Source: Mycobacterium ostraviense
GTDB lineage: Bacteria; Actinomycetota; Actinomycetes; Mycobacteriales; Mycobacteriaceae
Reading direction: 5' to 3'
Assembly: GCF_002705925.1 (NCBI RefSeq)
Contig: NZ_NKRE01000001.1
Location: 1,573,330-1,637,329 of the forward strand
Length of the DNA: 64,000 nt
Part shown: in pieces, positions 36,270 through 44,135 of the stretch
How the letters are laid out: each line of letters opens with the position of its first letter
Position numbering within the stretch: the stretch's first letter is position 1
Position numbers and translations under genes: made by a program
The notes under the pieces: model-generated
Told to the model about the DNA's origin: nothing
Database searches by the model: none
The model's input: the letters and a program-made list of their open reading frames with translations, nothing else

Positions 36270-36646
36270 TCGCTGCCGGCCACCCAGCGCAGCGTTGGAG
36301 GGCTGAAGAGCAGTACCAGAACTGTCAGCGCCACGATCGCTACCGGGATCCCGAACGCCGGCTGCCGCGAGCCAACGCTCAGATACCACGCCACCGGCAG
36401 CAGTAATAGCTGGGTGAACACGGCCACGCCGCGGCCCGAGCGTTTGCCGACCACCAGAGCGCATCCGCCGGCCAGCACCCCGCCGCCGATCAATACGAAC
36501 CAGACGGCGGTTCCGAGGCCATTGACCACGTGCTGATCGGCCCCGACGAGCCCGCGAACCACTAACACCGCAGCGGTCATCAGGGCTGTCGTGCCCTGCA
36601 TTGCGACGATCAGTCCCGCGCCGCGCACGGTGGTCGGAGCAGTCAC
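36221..36646 (-). CDS. Small integral membrane protein (Rv3217c ortholog)
   Basis: A 141-residue protein with four predicted membrane helices and a short polar C terminus (DHRGPANATKPGPDSR). The GTG start (GTG ACT GCT CCG) gives a length like the ortholog (143). No transporter or enzyme motif. Function unknown. It shares 49 bases at its 3' end with the convergent GNAT gene. Confidence 0.78.
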   Translation of the reverse strand: MTAPTTVRGAGLIVAMQGTTALMTAAVLVVRGLVGADQHVVNGLGTAVWFVLIGGGVLAGGCALVVGKRSGRGVAVFTQLLLLPVAWYLSVGSRQPAFGIPVAIVALTVLVLLFSPPTLRWVAGSDHRGPANATKPGPDSR

Positions 36647-36928
36647 AGCATCAGCGTAGCCAGTGCAGCGTTGCGGCACCGTCGCCGCGCTTCAGTTGGA
36701 ACTCACTAGTCAATCCTGTCGCTTTGATCGCAATTGTCACGTGAGCCTCTGCGGTGGGAGGTACCCAATTTGCCCAGCTCCGAGCGACAACTCGCCATCA
36801 CCTCCGACACTCGTCACAGCGTGACGCCGGTGCGGTTGTCGCGGAAAGCCGGGCAAAAGGATGCCGGCCACCGTGCGTTCAATGAGGCAATGTGGCGGAT
36901 ATGAGACCCTGCGGTCGCTGGCCCAGCC

Positions 36929-37080
36929 GCTCCTCAACGGGCCCCACCGGCCCGCATCGTCGCACGGCACAGCCCAATTGCCGCGCTCCTCAACGGGCCC
37001 CACCGGCCCGCATCGTCGCACGGCACAGCCCAATTGCCGCGCTCCTCAACGGGCCCCACCGGCCCGCATCGTCGCACGGC
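36929..37080. repeat. 56-bp tandem repeat, 2.7 copies, upstream of lipid-kinase-like gene
   Basis: Copies start at 36929, 36985 and 37041. Each has GCTCCTCAACGGGCC, a hairpin CGGGCC-CCACC-GGCCCG, then GCATCGTCGCACGGCACAG. Read on the minus strand the unit runs CGACGATGC, hairpin, GTTGAGGAGC, GGCAATTGGGC. This is the same order of motifs as the 58-bp repeat at 40691, so the two belong to one family. The array ends 15 bases before the next start codon. The remaining non-coding stretch, 36647-36928, shows no gene or clear regulatory site. Confidence 0.88.
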
Positions 37081-37095
37081 CTAGGCTCATGCCTC

Positions 37096-38061
37096 ATGCG
37101 CGCCGTGCTGATCGTCAACCCCACCGCCACTTCCATCACACCGGCCGCCCGCGACCTGGTCGCCCACGCGCTCAAGAGCCGGCTGCAACTCACCGTCGAG
37201 CACACCAACCACCGCAGTCACGGGGCCGAACTCGGTCAAGCGGCCGTTGCCGCCGGGGTGGACGTGGTTGTCGTGCACGGTGGCGACGGCACGGTAAGCG
37301 CAGTGGTCAACGGCATGCTGGGCCGCCCGGGATCGACCCCCTCGGGCCCCATACCGGCGGTCGCAGTGGTACCCGGCGGCTCGGCGAACGTCCTGGCCAG
37401 AGCGCTGGGGATGTCGCGCGACCCGATTGCCGCCACCAACCAGCTCATCCAGCTGTTCGACGACTACGGCCGGCGTCCAGAATGGCGCCGTATCGGGCTG
37501 ATCGATTGCGGTGACCGGTGGGCCGTGTTCAACACCGGAATGGGCGTTGACGCCGAGGTTGTTGCGGCCGTCGAGGCCGAACGCAGCAAAGGTGGCAAAG
37601 TCACGGCATGGCGCTACATCCGGGCTGCGGTTCCCGCCGTGCTGCGCTACCGGAATCGCGAACCCGTTCTTACGCTGGAACTTCCGGGCGATGAGCCGAT
37701 TCCTGGGGTGAGCTTCGTCTTCGTGTCCAACTCGAGTCCGTGGACCTACGCAAACGACCGGCCGGTGTGGACCAACCCCGGCTGCACCTTCGAGTCTGGC
37801 CTGGGTGTGTTCGCCCTCACGACCGTGAAGACGATCCCGACGCTCCGCATCGTCCGGCAGATGTTCGCCAAGAGACCGAAGTTCGAGTTCAAACACCTCA
37901 TCACCGACGATGACGTGGCTTGCGTACGGGTCACCAGCACCGCGGCTCCAGTTGCCTGTCAGTTCGACGGGGATTACCTCGGCGAGCGCCAAACCATGAC
38001 CTTCCGGGCGGTTCCCGACGCGTTGGCGGTGGTAGCCCCGCCCCCCAAAAAATGGTTCTGA
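37096..38061 (+). CDS. Diacylglycerol kinase-like lipid kinase (Rv3218 ortholog)
   Basis: A 321-residue protein of the diacylglycerol kinase catalytic family. The nucleotide-binding signature is VVVHGGDGTVSAVVNGML (residues about 54-71) and PGGSANVLARALG follows. The first strand (MRAVLIVNPTA) starts at the chosen ATG, which gives the ortholog's length. A longer in-frame extension passes through the tandem repeat and is rejected. The lipid substrate is unknown (diacylglycerol, sphingoid or phosphoinositide-mannoside precursors are all used by relatives). Confidence 0.9.
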   Translation: MRAVLIVNPTATSITPAARDLVAHALKSRLQLTVEHTNHRSHGAELGQAAVAAGVDVVVVHGGDGTVSAVVNGMLGRPGSTPSGPIPAVAVVPGGSANVLARALGMSRDPIAATNQLIQLFDDYGRRPEWRRIGLIDCGDRWAVFNTGMGVDAEVVAAVEAERSKGGKVTAWRYIRAAVPAVLRYRNREPVLTLELPGDEPIPGVSFVFVSNSSPWTYANDRPVWTNPGCTFESGLGVFALTTVKTIPTLRIVRQMFAKRPKFEFKHLITDDDVACVRVTSTAAPVACQFDGDYLGERQTMTFRAVPDALAVVAPPPKKWF

Positions 38062-38164
38062 CCTGCGGCGATCCAAGCTGTGACAGCGTTGGAACGTAAA
38101 TGTGGGGCGCAATTGGGAGGCAGTGTAGTACAAATGAGTAAGGGCTTTGGTAAGAGAACGTCAA

Positions 38165-38180
38165 AGTGAGATAGCCCACG
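38165..38180 (+). promoter_or_regulatory. CRP-like binding site upstream of whiB1
   Basis: AGTGAGATAGCCCACG lies about 170 bases upstream of the whiB1 start codon. It resembles the CRP (Rv3676) site in the M. tuberculosis whiB1 promoter, a degenerate TGTGA-N6-TCACA palindrome. A TTGACA (38197-38202) 16 bases downstream could be the -35 element. The leader from there to the ATG is long (about 110 bases). Confidence 0.65.
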
Positions 38181-38337
38181 CGCTTAGGTAACACTATTGA
38201 CATCTGTTGAGCCTGTGAAACGATCAAAAGGTTGCATGCAGAGACATGTAGGGGTACGGATACCTTTCTTGTGCACGCGTTAAGCCAGGAAAAACGCCCG
38301 TGCGCCTTGCTGCGCATTTAGTGAGGAGTAGTGACTA

Positions 38338-38592
38338 ATGGATTGGCGCCACAAGGCGGTCTGCCGTGACGAAGATCCGGAGCTGTTCTTCCCGGTAGGG
38401 AACAGCGGCCCGGCACTCGCGCAGATCGCTGACGCGAAACTGGTCTGTAATCGGTGCCCGGTGACCACGGAATGCCTCAGCTGGGCCCTGAACACTGGCC
38501 AGGACTCGGGCGTCTGGGGCGGCATGAGCGAAGACGAGCGGCGCGCGCTGAAGCGCCGCAACGCCCGGACCAAGGCCCGTAGCGGAGTCTGA
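38338..38592 (+). CDS. whiB1: WhiB1 nitric-oxide-sensing transcription factor
   Basis: An 84-residue WhiB protein. Four cysteines (VCRDED, LVCNRCPVTTEC) bind a [4Fe-4S] cluster, followed by GVWGG and a basic C-terminal tail (ALKRRNARTKAR) that contacts DNA. WhiB1 is essential in M. tuberculosis, binds sigma-A region 4 through its holo form, and reacts with NO. GAGGAG lies about 10 bases upstream of the ATG. A CRP-like site lies upstream and a strong terminator follows the stop. Confidence 0.96.
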   Translation: MDWRHKAVCRDEDPELFFPVGNSGPALAQIADAKLVCNRCPVTTECLSWALNTGQDSGVWGGMSEDERRALKRRNARTKARSGV

Positions 38593-38605
38593 CGACTCGG
38601 TAGCA

Positions 38606-38644
38606 CAACAATACGGCCCCGGCAATGTCGGGGCCGTATTGTTG
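38606..38644. terminator. Bidirectional terminator between whiB1 and pdtaS
   Basis: A perfect 15-bp stem: CAACAATACGGCCCC (38606-38620) pairs with GGGGCCGTATTGTTG (38630-38644), extended inward by a further G-C. It lies 14 bases after the whiB1 stop and 6 bases before the convergent pdtaS stop. The GC-rich upper stem and AT-rich base on both sides suit termination in both directions. Confidence 0.85.
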
Positions 38645-38649
38645 CGCCC

Positions 38650-40155
38650 TCATTGCACCATCAACCGGCCCCGCCGCCCGATCGGCACCCGCAACACCAC
38701 ATCGGTTCCGCGCTCAGGAGCCTCGCGCATACCTAAGGAACCGTCCAATTCCGCTGAGACCAGCGTCCGCACGATCTGCAAACCGAGGCTGTCGGACTTC
38801 TCCAGGTTGAACCCTTCGGGCAAACCCCGTCCATCGTCGTGAACCACGACATCGAGCCAACGCGCCGAGCGCTCGGCTCGAATCGTCACAGACCCACCAT
38901 GAGCGGCAGGGTCGAACGCGTGCTCGATCGCGTTCTGCACCAATTCGGTGATCACCATGATAAGGGCCGTCGCGCGGTCGGAGTCCAGCACACCGAGGTC
39001 ACCTACCCGGTTGATGCGGATCGGCCGGTCCACCGACGCCACGTCGTTCATGATCGGCAGAATCCGATCGATGACCTCGTCGAGATTCACCTGCTCGTCC
39101 ACCGACATCGACAGCGCGTCGTGGACCAAGGCGATCGACGACACCCGACGCACCGACTCGATGAGGGCTTCCCGACCTTCGGCATTGGCGGTCCGCCGGG
39201 CCTGCAACCGCAGCAGCGCCGCTACCGTTTGCAGGTTGTTCTTCACCCGGTGGTGGATTTCCCGGATCGTCGCGTCCTTGGATATCAGGGCCCGGTCTCG
39301 GCGTTTCACCTCGGTGACGTCGCGGATCAGGATGGCGGCACCGGCGCTGGCGCCATGGACCATCAGCGGCAACGTCCGCAGCAGCACCGTGGCACCGCCG
39401 GCATCGACCTCCATCCGCATACTGGGCCCGCCGGTCAGCAGGTCGCGCACATGCTCGGCTACCTCTTCGGCCTCGAACGGATCCGAAATCAGCGGCCTGG
39501 TGACCTCCACGAGGTTGTGTCCCTCCAATTCCGTGGTCAGGCCCATCCGATGGTAGGCCGACAGCGCATTGGGGCTGGCGTACGCGACCACACCGTCGAC
39601 GTTCAACCGAATGAAGCCGTCGCCTGCCCGCGGGGTCGAACGCGACATAGCCACGTCCCCGACGTCGGGAAATGTGCCTTCGGACAGCATGTGCAGCAGG
39701 TCGATAGCGCACTCCCGGTAGGCCGTCTCCAGGTGGCCGGACGCTCGTTGTGCCGCCACCGCCGTTTGATGCTGCGTCAGCACCGCCACCACCTGACCGC
39801 CATACCGCACCGGGGAGGCCGCAACGTTGGGGCCTGGCAGGTCGCCCGAATGGCATTCGGCCGCATCGCCTGGCCATCTGGCGGCGCCTGACGTGAAAGT
39901 CTCCGCAACCAGCGGCAGCTTGTCGCCGGCGACGGCGGTGCCCACCGCGTCGGTCTGCAGCACCGTCGGCGCGGTGTTGGGCCGGCATTGCGCCACGCAT
40001 ACCAGCACGCCGTCGTCGCGGCGAACCCACATCAAATAGTCGGCGAACGACAAGTCGGCAAGAAGCTGCCACTCCCCCACCACCGCATGCAGGTGGTCGA
40101 CGGCGTTGCCCGGCAGCACCGTGTGTTCGGCCAGTAGATCACCGAGAGTGGACAT
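38650..40155 (-). CDS. pdtaS: Sensor histidine kinase PdtaS
   Basis: A 501-residue cytosolic kinase without membrane segments. An N-terminal GAF domain (about residues 1-150) and a PAS domain (about 185-295) precede a HisKA_2 phosphoacceptor (EIHHRVKNNLQTVAALLRLQ, His near 303) and an HATPase domain with ELVQNAIEHAF and DDGRGLPEGF. It pairs with the ANTAR-domain RNA-binding regulator PdtaR (Rv1626), not in this window. The ATG at MSTLGDLLAEHTV is the second of two adjacent ATGs and matches the ortholog. Confidence 0.95.
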   Translation of the reverse strand: MSTLGDLLAEHTVLPGNAVDHLHAVVGEWQLLADLSFADYLMWVRRDDGVLVCVAQCRPNTAPTVLQTDAVGTAVAGDKLPLVAETFTSGAARWPGDAAECHSGDLPGPNVAASPVRYGGQVVAVLTQHQTAVAAQRASGHLETAYRECAIDLLHMLSEGTFPDVGDVAMSRSTPRAGDGFIRLNVDGVVAYASPNALSAYHRMGLTTELEGHNLVEVTRPLISDPFEAEEVAEHVRDLLTGGPSMRMEVDAGGATVLLRTLPLMVHGASAGAAILIRDVTEVKRRDRALISKDATIREIHHRVKNNLQTVAALLRLQARRTANAEGREALIESVRRVSSIALVHDALSMSVDEQVNLDEVIDRILPIMNDVASVDRPIRINRVGDLGVLDSDRATALIMVITELVQNAIEHAFDPAAHGGSVTIRAERSARWLDVVVHDDGRGLPEGFNLEKSDSLGLQIVRTLVSAELDGSLGMREAPERGTDVVLRVPIGRRGRLMVQ

Positions 40156-40201
40156 CAAGAACTCCCGAGTCGCTCCCGGTTGGCGGGTATCGGTCCAACG
40201 G

Positions 40202-40417
40202 CTAACTGATCACCGCGATGAGATCGCCGGCCTGAATGACGTCGCCCACGGCCACGCTCACCTTGCTGACGGTGCCGTCGACCTCGGCCAGGACGGGGAT
40301 CTCCATCTTCATCGACTCCAACAGCACCACGACGTCACCCTTACCGACTTGGTCACCTTCGCTGACCACGACTTCGAGCACGCTGGCCACGATCTCGGCG
40401 CGAACATTTTCGGACAT
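40202..40417 (-). CDS. Biotinylated protein TB7.3 (biotinyl domain)
   Basis: A 71-residue stand-alone biotinyl/lipoyl carrier domain. The biotinylated Lys is in ESMKME near residue 35, within the family's LLESMKMEIPVLAE hairpin turn. It is a BCCP-like carrier, probably serving an acyl-CoA carboxylase; no carboxylase gene is adjacent. The start at MSENVRAEIVA gives the ortholog's length (Rv3221c, 71 residues); an ATG eight codons upstream is an alternative. It follows pdtaS on the same strand, 46 bases upstream of it. Confidence 0.92.
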   Translation of the reverse strand: MSENVRAEIVASVLEVVVSEGDQVGKGDVVVLLESMKMEIPVLAEVDGTVSKVSVAVGDVIQAGDLIAVIS

Positions 40418-40617
40418 CTTCACCCCACTCGTTCCGGCCATTTCCCATGCTGACTGCTGGTCTATCGGGCTGCGATCAGCTCATGTATATCGAACCATAA
40501 GGCCTGCGAGGGTTGCGGCGCGCGGGCTACCGCGGTCGCATCGGTGACCGCGTGAGACACTAGACCGCAACCGCGGGCCCGAGCTGCCCGCTTCTGACTC
40601 GATACGGAGGTTCGGTG

Positions 40618-40692
40618 ATGGCCAAGCGTGGCCGAAAGAAGCGCGACCGCAAGTACAGCAAAGCCAACCACGGCAAGCGCCCGAACTCCTAG
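40618..40692 (+). CDS. Ribosomal protein bL37 (24 residues)
   Basis: A 24-residue, extremely basic peptide beginning MAKRGRKKRDRK and ending GKRPNS. GGAGG lies 7 bases upstream of the ATG. It is almost identical to bL37, the mycobacterial large-subunit protein first seen in M. smegmatis ribosome structures near the peptidyl transferase region. Genes this short are usually missed by automatic annotation. Its stop codon is the first two bases of the 58-bp repeat array. Confidence 0.88.
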   Translation: MAKRGRKKRDRKYSKANHGKRPNS

Positions 40693-40990
40693 CCCGGCGA
40701 CGATGCAGACCGCGTAGCGGTCTGAGGAGGAGCCGGGCAATCAGGCCCAGCCCGGCGACGATGCAGACCGCGTAGCGGTCTGAGGAGGAGCCGGGCAATC
40801 AGGCCCAGCCCGGCGACGATGCAGACCGCGTAGCGGTCTGAGGAGGAGCCGGGCAATCAGGCCCAGCCCGGCGACGATGCAGACCGCGTAGCGGTCTGAG
40901 GAGGAGCCGGGCAATCAGGCCCAGCCCGGCGACGATGCAGACCGCGTAGCGGTCTGAGGAGGAGCCGGGCAATCAGGCCCAGCCCGGCGA
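40691..40990. repeat. 58-bp tandem repeat, five full copies plus a partial
   Basis: Copies start at 40691, 40749, 40807, 40865 and 40923, with a partial copy at 40981. The copies are identical by eye. Each reads AGCCCGGCGACGATGC, then a perfect hairpin CAGACCGC-GTA-GCGGTCTG, then AGGAGGAGCCGGGC, then AATCAGGCCC. GCCCGGC at the start pairs with GCCGGGC near the end, giving a nested stem. The array fills the space between the bL37 stop and the rshA stop, and could terminate both. Identity between copies implies recent expansion, so copy number is probably variable between strains. Confidence 0.95.
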
Positions 40991-40994
40991 ATCC

Positions 40995-41300
40995 TTACTC
41001 GCTACGACGGATGATGGTCGTCCGGCGTATCTCCAGCCGCACCCGCTCGCGCAGGCCCTCGGGCGCCTTCTCGCCTTTGCACTTGGTTGCTATCAGCAGC
41101 TTGATCCGCTCCTCCAGCCCATAATGCTTCAGGCAGCCGGGGCAGTCTTCGAGGTGCTGGCGTAGCTTCTGGCGGGTCTCCGCTGTGCATTCACCATCGA
41201 GCAGGGTCCATACCTCGGCAATCACCTCCGCACAGCCAACGTAACCATGGGAGTCCTCGCGGTCCGGGCTCGAGTCGCTTGAGCTGACTACATCGCTCAT
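40995..41300 (-). CDS. rshA: Anti-sigma factor RshA
   Basis: A 101-residue zinc-associated anti-sigma (ZAS) protein. The conserved H-x3-C-x2-C is HLEDCPGC, with a further Cys in GECTAET and in YVGCAE. It binds SigH in a redox-dependent way: oxidation of the thiols releases SigH. The ATG overlaps the sigH stop by four bases, giving coupled expression. The C-terminal tail is basic ([10 protein letters not shown]). Confidence 0.95.
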   Translation of the reverse strand: MSDVVSSSDSSPDREDSHGYVGCAEVIAEVWTLLDGECTAETRQKLRQHLEDCPGCLKHYGLEERIKLLIATKCKGEKAPEGLRERVRLEIRRTTIIRRSE

Positions 41301-41947
41301 GACGACACCTCCTGGTGGGGTTGGTCACCGCGGACAAAGCCCCGCTCTTTGGCCACGTCAGCCAACAGAGCTCGCAACTGACGTCGACCGCGGTGCAGCC
41401 GCGACATCACCGTCCCGATTGGCGTATCCATGATCTCGGCGATCTCCTTGTAGGGAAAACCCTCGACGTCGGCGTAGTAGACCGCCATCCGGAATTCCTC
41501 CGGCAAGGCCTGCAGCGCCTCTTTGATTTCGGAGTCCGGCAACGCCTCGAGCGCCTCGACCTCAGCCGAACGCAGCCCGCTCGAGGAGTGCTCGGCGTTG
41601 GCGGCCAGTTGCCAGTCGGTGATCGCCTCGGTCGGATACTCCGCGGGTTGGCGCTGCTTCTTGCGGTAGCTGTTGATGTAGGTGTTCGTCAGGATCCGGT
41701 ACAGCCAAGCCTTGAGGTTGGTGCCTTCCCGGAAAGAGCGGAATCCCGCGTAGGCCTTCACCATGGTCTCTTGCAGCAAGTCCTCGGCATCGGCCGGATT
41801 ACGTGTCATGCGCAGCGCGCCACCATATAACTGGTCGAGCAGTGGAATCGCGTCGCGCTCGAAGCGCGCGGTCAGTTGTTCGTCCATCTCCGCATGCGGC
41901 TGGGAACCGGGAACCTCCGACCGGGTCTCGCCATCGATGTCGGCCAT
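41297..41947 (-). CDS. sigH: ECF sigma factor SigH
   Basis: A 216-residue ECF sigma factor, the same length as M. tuberculosis SigH. Region 2 is [17 protein letters not shown] with [19 protein letters not shown]. Region 4 is [44 protein letters not shown]. It governs the oxidative and heat stress response (thioredoxins, mycoredoxin, moeZ and others in M. tuberculosis). The ATG at MADIDGE matches the ortholog; upstream in-frame codons have no homology. It is preceded by a SigH-type promoter. Confidence 0.96.
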   Translation of the reverse strand: MADIDGETRSEVPGSQPHAEMDEQLTARFERDAIPLLDQLYGGALRMTRNPADAEDLLQETMVKAYAGFRSFREGTNLKAWLYRILTNTYINSYRKKQRQPAEYPTEAITDWQLAANAEHSSSGLRSAEVEALEALPDSEIKEALQALPEEFRMAVYYADVEGFPYKEIAEIMDTPIGTVMSRLHRGRRQLRALLADVAKERGFVRGDQPHQEVSS

Positions 41948-42163
41948 CTTGATTAACACGGTCCCTTCGGTTGCGGTGTCACCGGACAGCGTCGAAGGCC
42001 ATGCCGGATTCGCAAGGGAGCGATCCAACTGCTCCTCACATAGCAGGCTCGTCGCAGTTGACACCGGGCTCCCTTCCCCCAATGTAGAGGTCGCGACCGA
42101 CAGCATTTGCCTCGGTCCGTTGATTCTTGTTATCGCCGGACGGCCGCAGGGACCGCATCAATC

Positions 42164-42190
42164 AACGGCGTGAGCAGGCACACTATTTCC
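42164..42190 (-). promoter_or_regulatory. SigH-type autoregulatory promoter
   Basis: On the minus strand GGAAAT (42185-42190) is followed by a 17-base spacer and CGTT (42164-42167). This matches the SigH consensus GGAA(T/C)-N16-20-CGTT and implies autoregulation of sigH-rshA. It lies about 215 bases upstream of the chosen ATG, so the transcript would have a long leader. The rest of the 41948-42345 intergenic region, shared with the divergent SDR gene, shows no other feature I can name. Confidence 0.65.
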
Positions 42191-42345
42191 GAGCCGCAGC
42201 TCCGACGGTTCGCCGGCGGCCGGACGGAACGCCCGCCGACACTTCCCGCGGGCCCCCGGAGGATCATCGAGCTACCGAGGCGCGCCGGCCGCGCCGGAGA
42301 CGTCCCGCAATTTGGATGGGTCGCCCGTCACGTTAGTGTGACGCC

Positions 42346-43194
42346 ATGTCCCTTAACGGCAAGACCATGTTCATCTCTGGCGCGAGTCGTGGTATCGGCC
42401 TGGCGATCGCCAAACGCGCCGCACAAGACGGTGCCAACATCGCCTTGATCGCCAAGACCGCCGAACCCCACCCGAAGCTGCCGGGCACGGTGTACACCGC
42501 CGCCAAAGAGCTGGAGGAAGCCGGCGGTCAGGCCCTGCCGATCGTGGGGGATGTCCGTGACCCGGATTCGGTCGAGTCCGCGGTCGCCAAGACCGTCGAG
42601 CAGTTCGGCGGCATCGACATCTGCGTCAACAATGCCTCGGCGATCAACCTCGGGTCCATCACCGAAGTCCCGATGAAGCGCTTCGACCTGATGAACGGCA
42701 TCCAGGTGCGCGGCACCTACGCCGTGTCGCAAGCGTGCATCCCACACATGAAGGGTCGGGAGAACCCGCACATTCTGACGCTGTCGCCACCGGTGTTGCT
42801 GGACAAGAAGTGGCTGAAGCCGACGGCCTACATGATGGCCAAATTCGGCATGACACTGTGCGCGCTGGGGATCGCCGAGGAGATGCGCGACGAGGGGATC
42901 GCGTCGAACACGTTGTGGCCGCGCACCCTGGTGGCCACCGCCGCGGTGCAGAACCTGCTCGGCGGCGACGAGGCGATGGCGCGGGCCCGCAAGCCCGAGG
43001 TATATGCCGACGCGGCCTACGTCATCCTCAACAAGCCTTCCCGCGAATACACGGGCAACTCGGTGCTGTGCGAGGACGTTCTGGTGGAATCCGGCATCAC
43101 CGATTTGTCGGTATACGACTGCATACCGGGGGCCAAGCTCGGCGTCGACCTGTGGGTGGAAGAGGTCAACCCGCCGGGGTACGTCCAGCCTTGA
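42346..43194 (+). CDS. Short-chain dehydrogenase/reductase, HSDL2-like (Rv3224 ortholog)
   Basis: A 282-residue SDR. The nucleotide motif is SGASRGIGLAIAKRA (GxxxGxG), NNAS follows, and the catalytic YxxxK is YMMAK. The substitution LSPP before it is in the place of the usual Ser-containing strand (HILTLSPP). The long acidic C terminus (VDLWVEEVNPPGYVQP) is shared with hydroxysteroid dehydrogenase-like 2 relatives. The substrate is unknown and is probably an acyl or alcohol intermediate. It is divergent from sigH. Confidence 0.88.
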   Translation: MSLNGKTMFISGASRGIGLAIAKRAAQDGANIALIAKTAEPHPKLPGTVYTAAKELEEAGGQALPIVGDVRDPDSVESAVAKTVEQFGGIDICVNNASAINLGSITEVPMKRFDLMNGIQVRGTYAVSQACIPHMKGRENPHILTLSPPVLLDKKWLKPTAYMMAKFGMTLCALGIAEEMRDEGIASNTLWPRTLVATAAVQNLLGGDEAMARARKPEVYADAAYVILNKPSREYTGNSVLCEDVLVESGITDLSVYDCIPGAKLGVDLWVEEVNPPGYVQP

Positions 43195-43258
43195 TCCCGC
43201 CTGGCCGAACCGGCAACACCGGGCATCGCTGCGTGTGCCTGGACTTGGCCGCGCGAAT

Positions 43259-43304
43259 GTAACGCCATGGCGAAAAATGCGGCGATTTTTCGCCGCAGCG
43301 TTAC
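43259..43304. terminator. Bidirectional terminator between SDR and PHA genes
   Basis: An outer stem GTAACGC/GCGTTAC encloses an inner perfect stem GGCGAAAAAT/ATTTTTCGCC with a 6-base loop. The A5/T5 tracts flank the loop, so the structure is not a classic stem-plus-T-tail. It lies between two converging genes, 64 bases after the SDR stop and 15 bases from the PhaZ stop. Confidence 0.75.
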
Positions 43305-43319
43305 GCTCGCGGACCCGGC

Positions 43320-44132
43320 TCAGCCCAGGAACTCTTCGATGACGGGAGCGAGCTCGCCCGCGTTGTGCACGAGGTCGATGTGACCCCCGGAGTGCAGGTG
43401 CAGCCGCGAATGAGGCAACAAGGTGTTCATGATGTGAGCGTTGGCAACCGGAATGATCGGATCATCGGTGCCCGCCACGATCAACGTCTCCTGGCGCACC
43501 GCCGGTAGCGCGAACAGACTCGTCCACACCGAACCGGCAAGCAACTGGTGAAGGTAGCCGATCTTCGATCCGGCCCGCAATTGCCGCACGAACAGTTGCG
43601 CCACGTCGTCGCCGTGGGCACGGACGGTACCACCGTAGAGCTCAGCGGCGATGGATGCCGCATAGTTGGGATCCGAAAAGCGCCTCGGGGTAAGCATTTT
43701 CGTCAGAACCCGGGGGTGGCCGGGAACCATGACCACCCCCGTGCCCGTGGCGACCAATACCAGGCGACGGCATCGGCGCGGATTCTGGAAGGCGAACTGC
43801 TGCGCCAAGGCGCCTCCCCAGGACAGTCCGAGCACATCCACCACGCCGAGATCGAGCTTGCGCAGGATCCTGCCCAACACCCAGGCGAGATAGGGAAACC
43901 CATAGGGCAGAACGGATGTGGGTGATCCGCCGGTCCCGGGAACATCGAATCTGACGACCGTCGAGTCCAGCTCCTCCACCAGCGGATCAAGCACTTCCAG
44001 GCTCGCCCCGATGCCGTTGCACAGCACCAGCGGCACGCCGGTTCCTTGGCGTACGTTGACTCGGATCCGCTGTCCGCCGGCGAAGACATGGCGCTCTTCG
44101 CCGTGCGCGCTCGGGAAGTGGGTGTCAGCCAT
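43320..44132 (-). CDS. phaZ: PhaZ-like polyhydroxyalkanoate depolymerase (alpha/beta hydrolase)
   Basis: A 270-residue alpha/beta hydrolase. The nucleophile elbow is GLSWGGALAQQFA (Ser104). The catalytic His is in SGGHIDLV (about His251), with the acid probably in GTDDPIIP. The segment RLVLVATGTGVVMVPGHPRVLTKML is characteristic of the intracellular medium-chain-length PHA depolymerase of pseudomonads. It is last in an operon, three bases after phaC. It would release hydroxyacids from stored polymer. Other alpha/beta hydrolase activities are possible, but the operon supports PhaZ. Confidence 0.82.
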   Translation of the reverse strand: MADTHFPSAHGEERHVFAGGQRIRVNVRQGTGVPLVLCNGIGASLEVLDPLVEELDSTVVRFDVPGTGGSPTSVLPYGFPYLAWVLGRILRKLDLGVVDVLGLSWGGALAQQFAFQNPRRCRRLVLVATGTGVVMVPGHPRVLTKMLTPRRFSDPNYAASIAAELYGGTVRAHGDDVAQLFVRQLRAGSKIGYLHQLLAGSVWTSLFALPAVRQETLIVAGTDDPIIPVANAHIMNTLLPHSRLHLHSGGHIDLVHNAGELAPVIEEFLG

Positions 44133-44135
44133 GGC

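Noticed and set aside
36892..37095. N-terminal extension of the lipid-kinase-like protein through the tandem repeat
   Set aside because: The extension is translated repeat with no homology, and ATG 37096 gives the ortholog's length.
40691..40990. CRISPR array
   Set aside because: The repeats are contiguous with no unique spacers and no cas genes are present.
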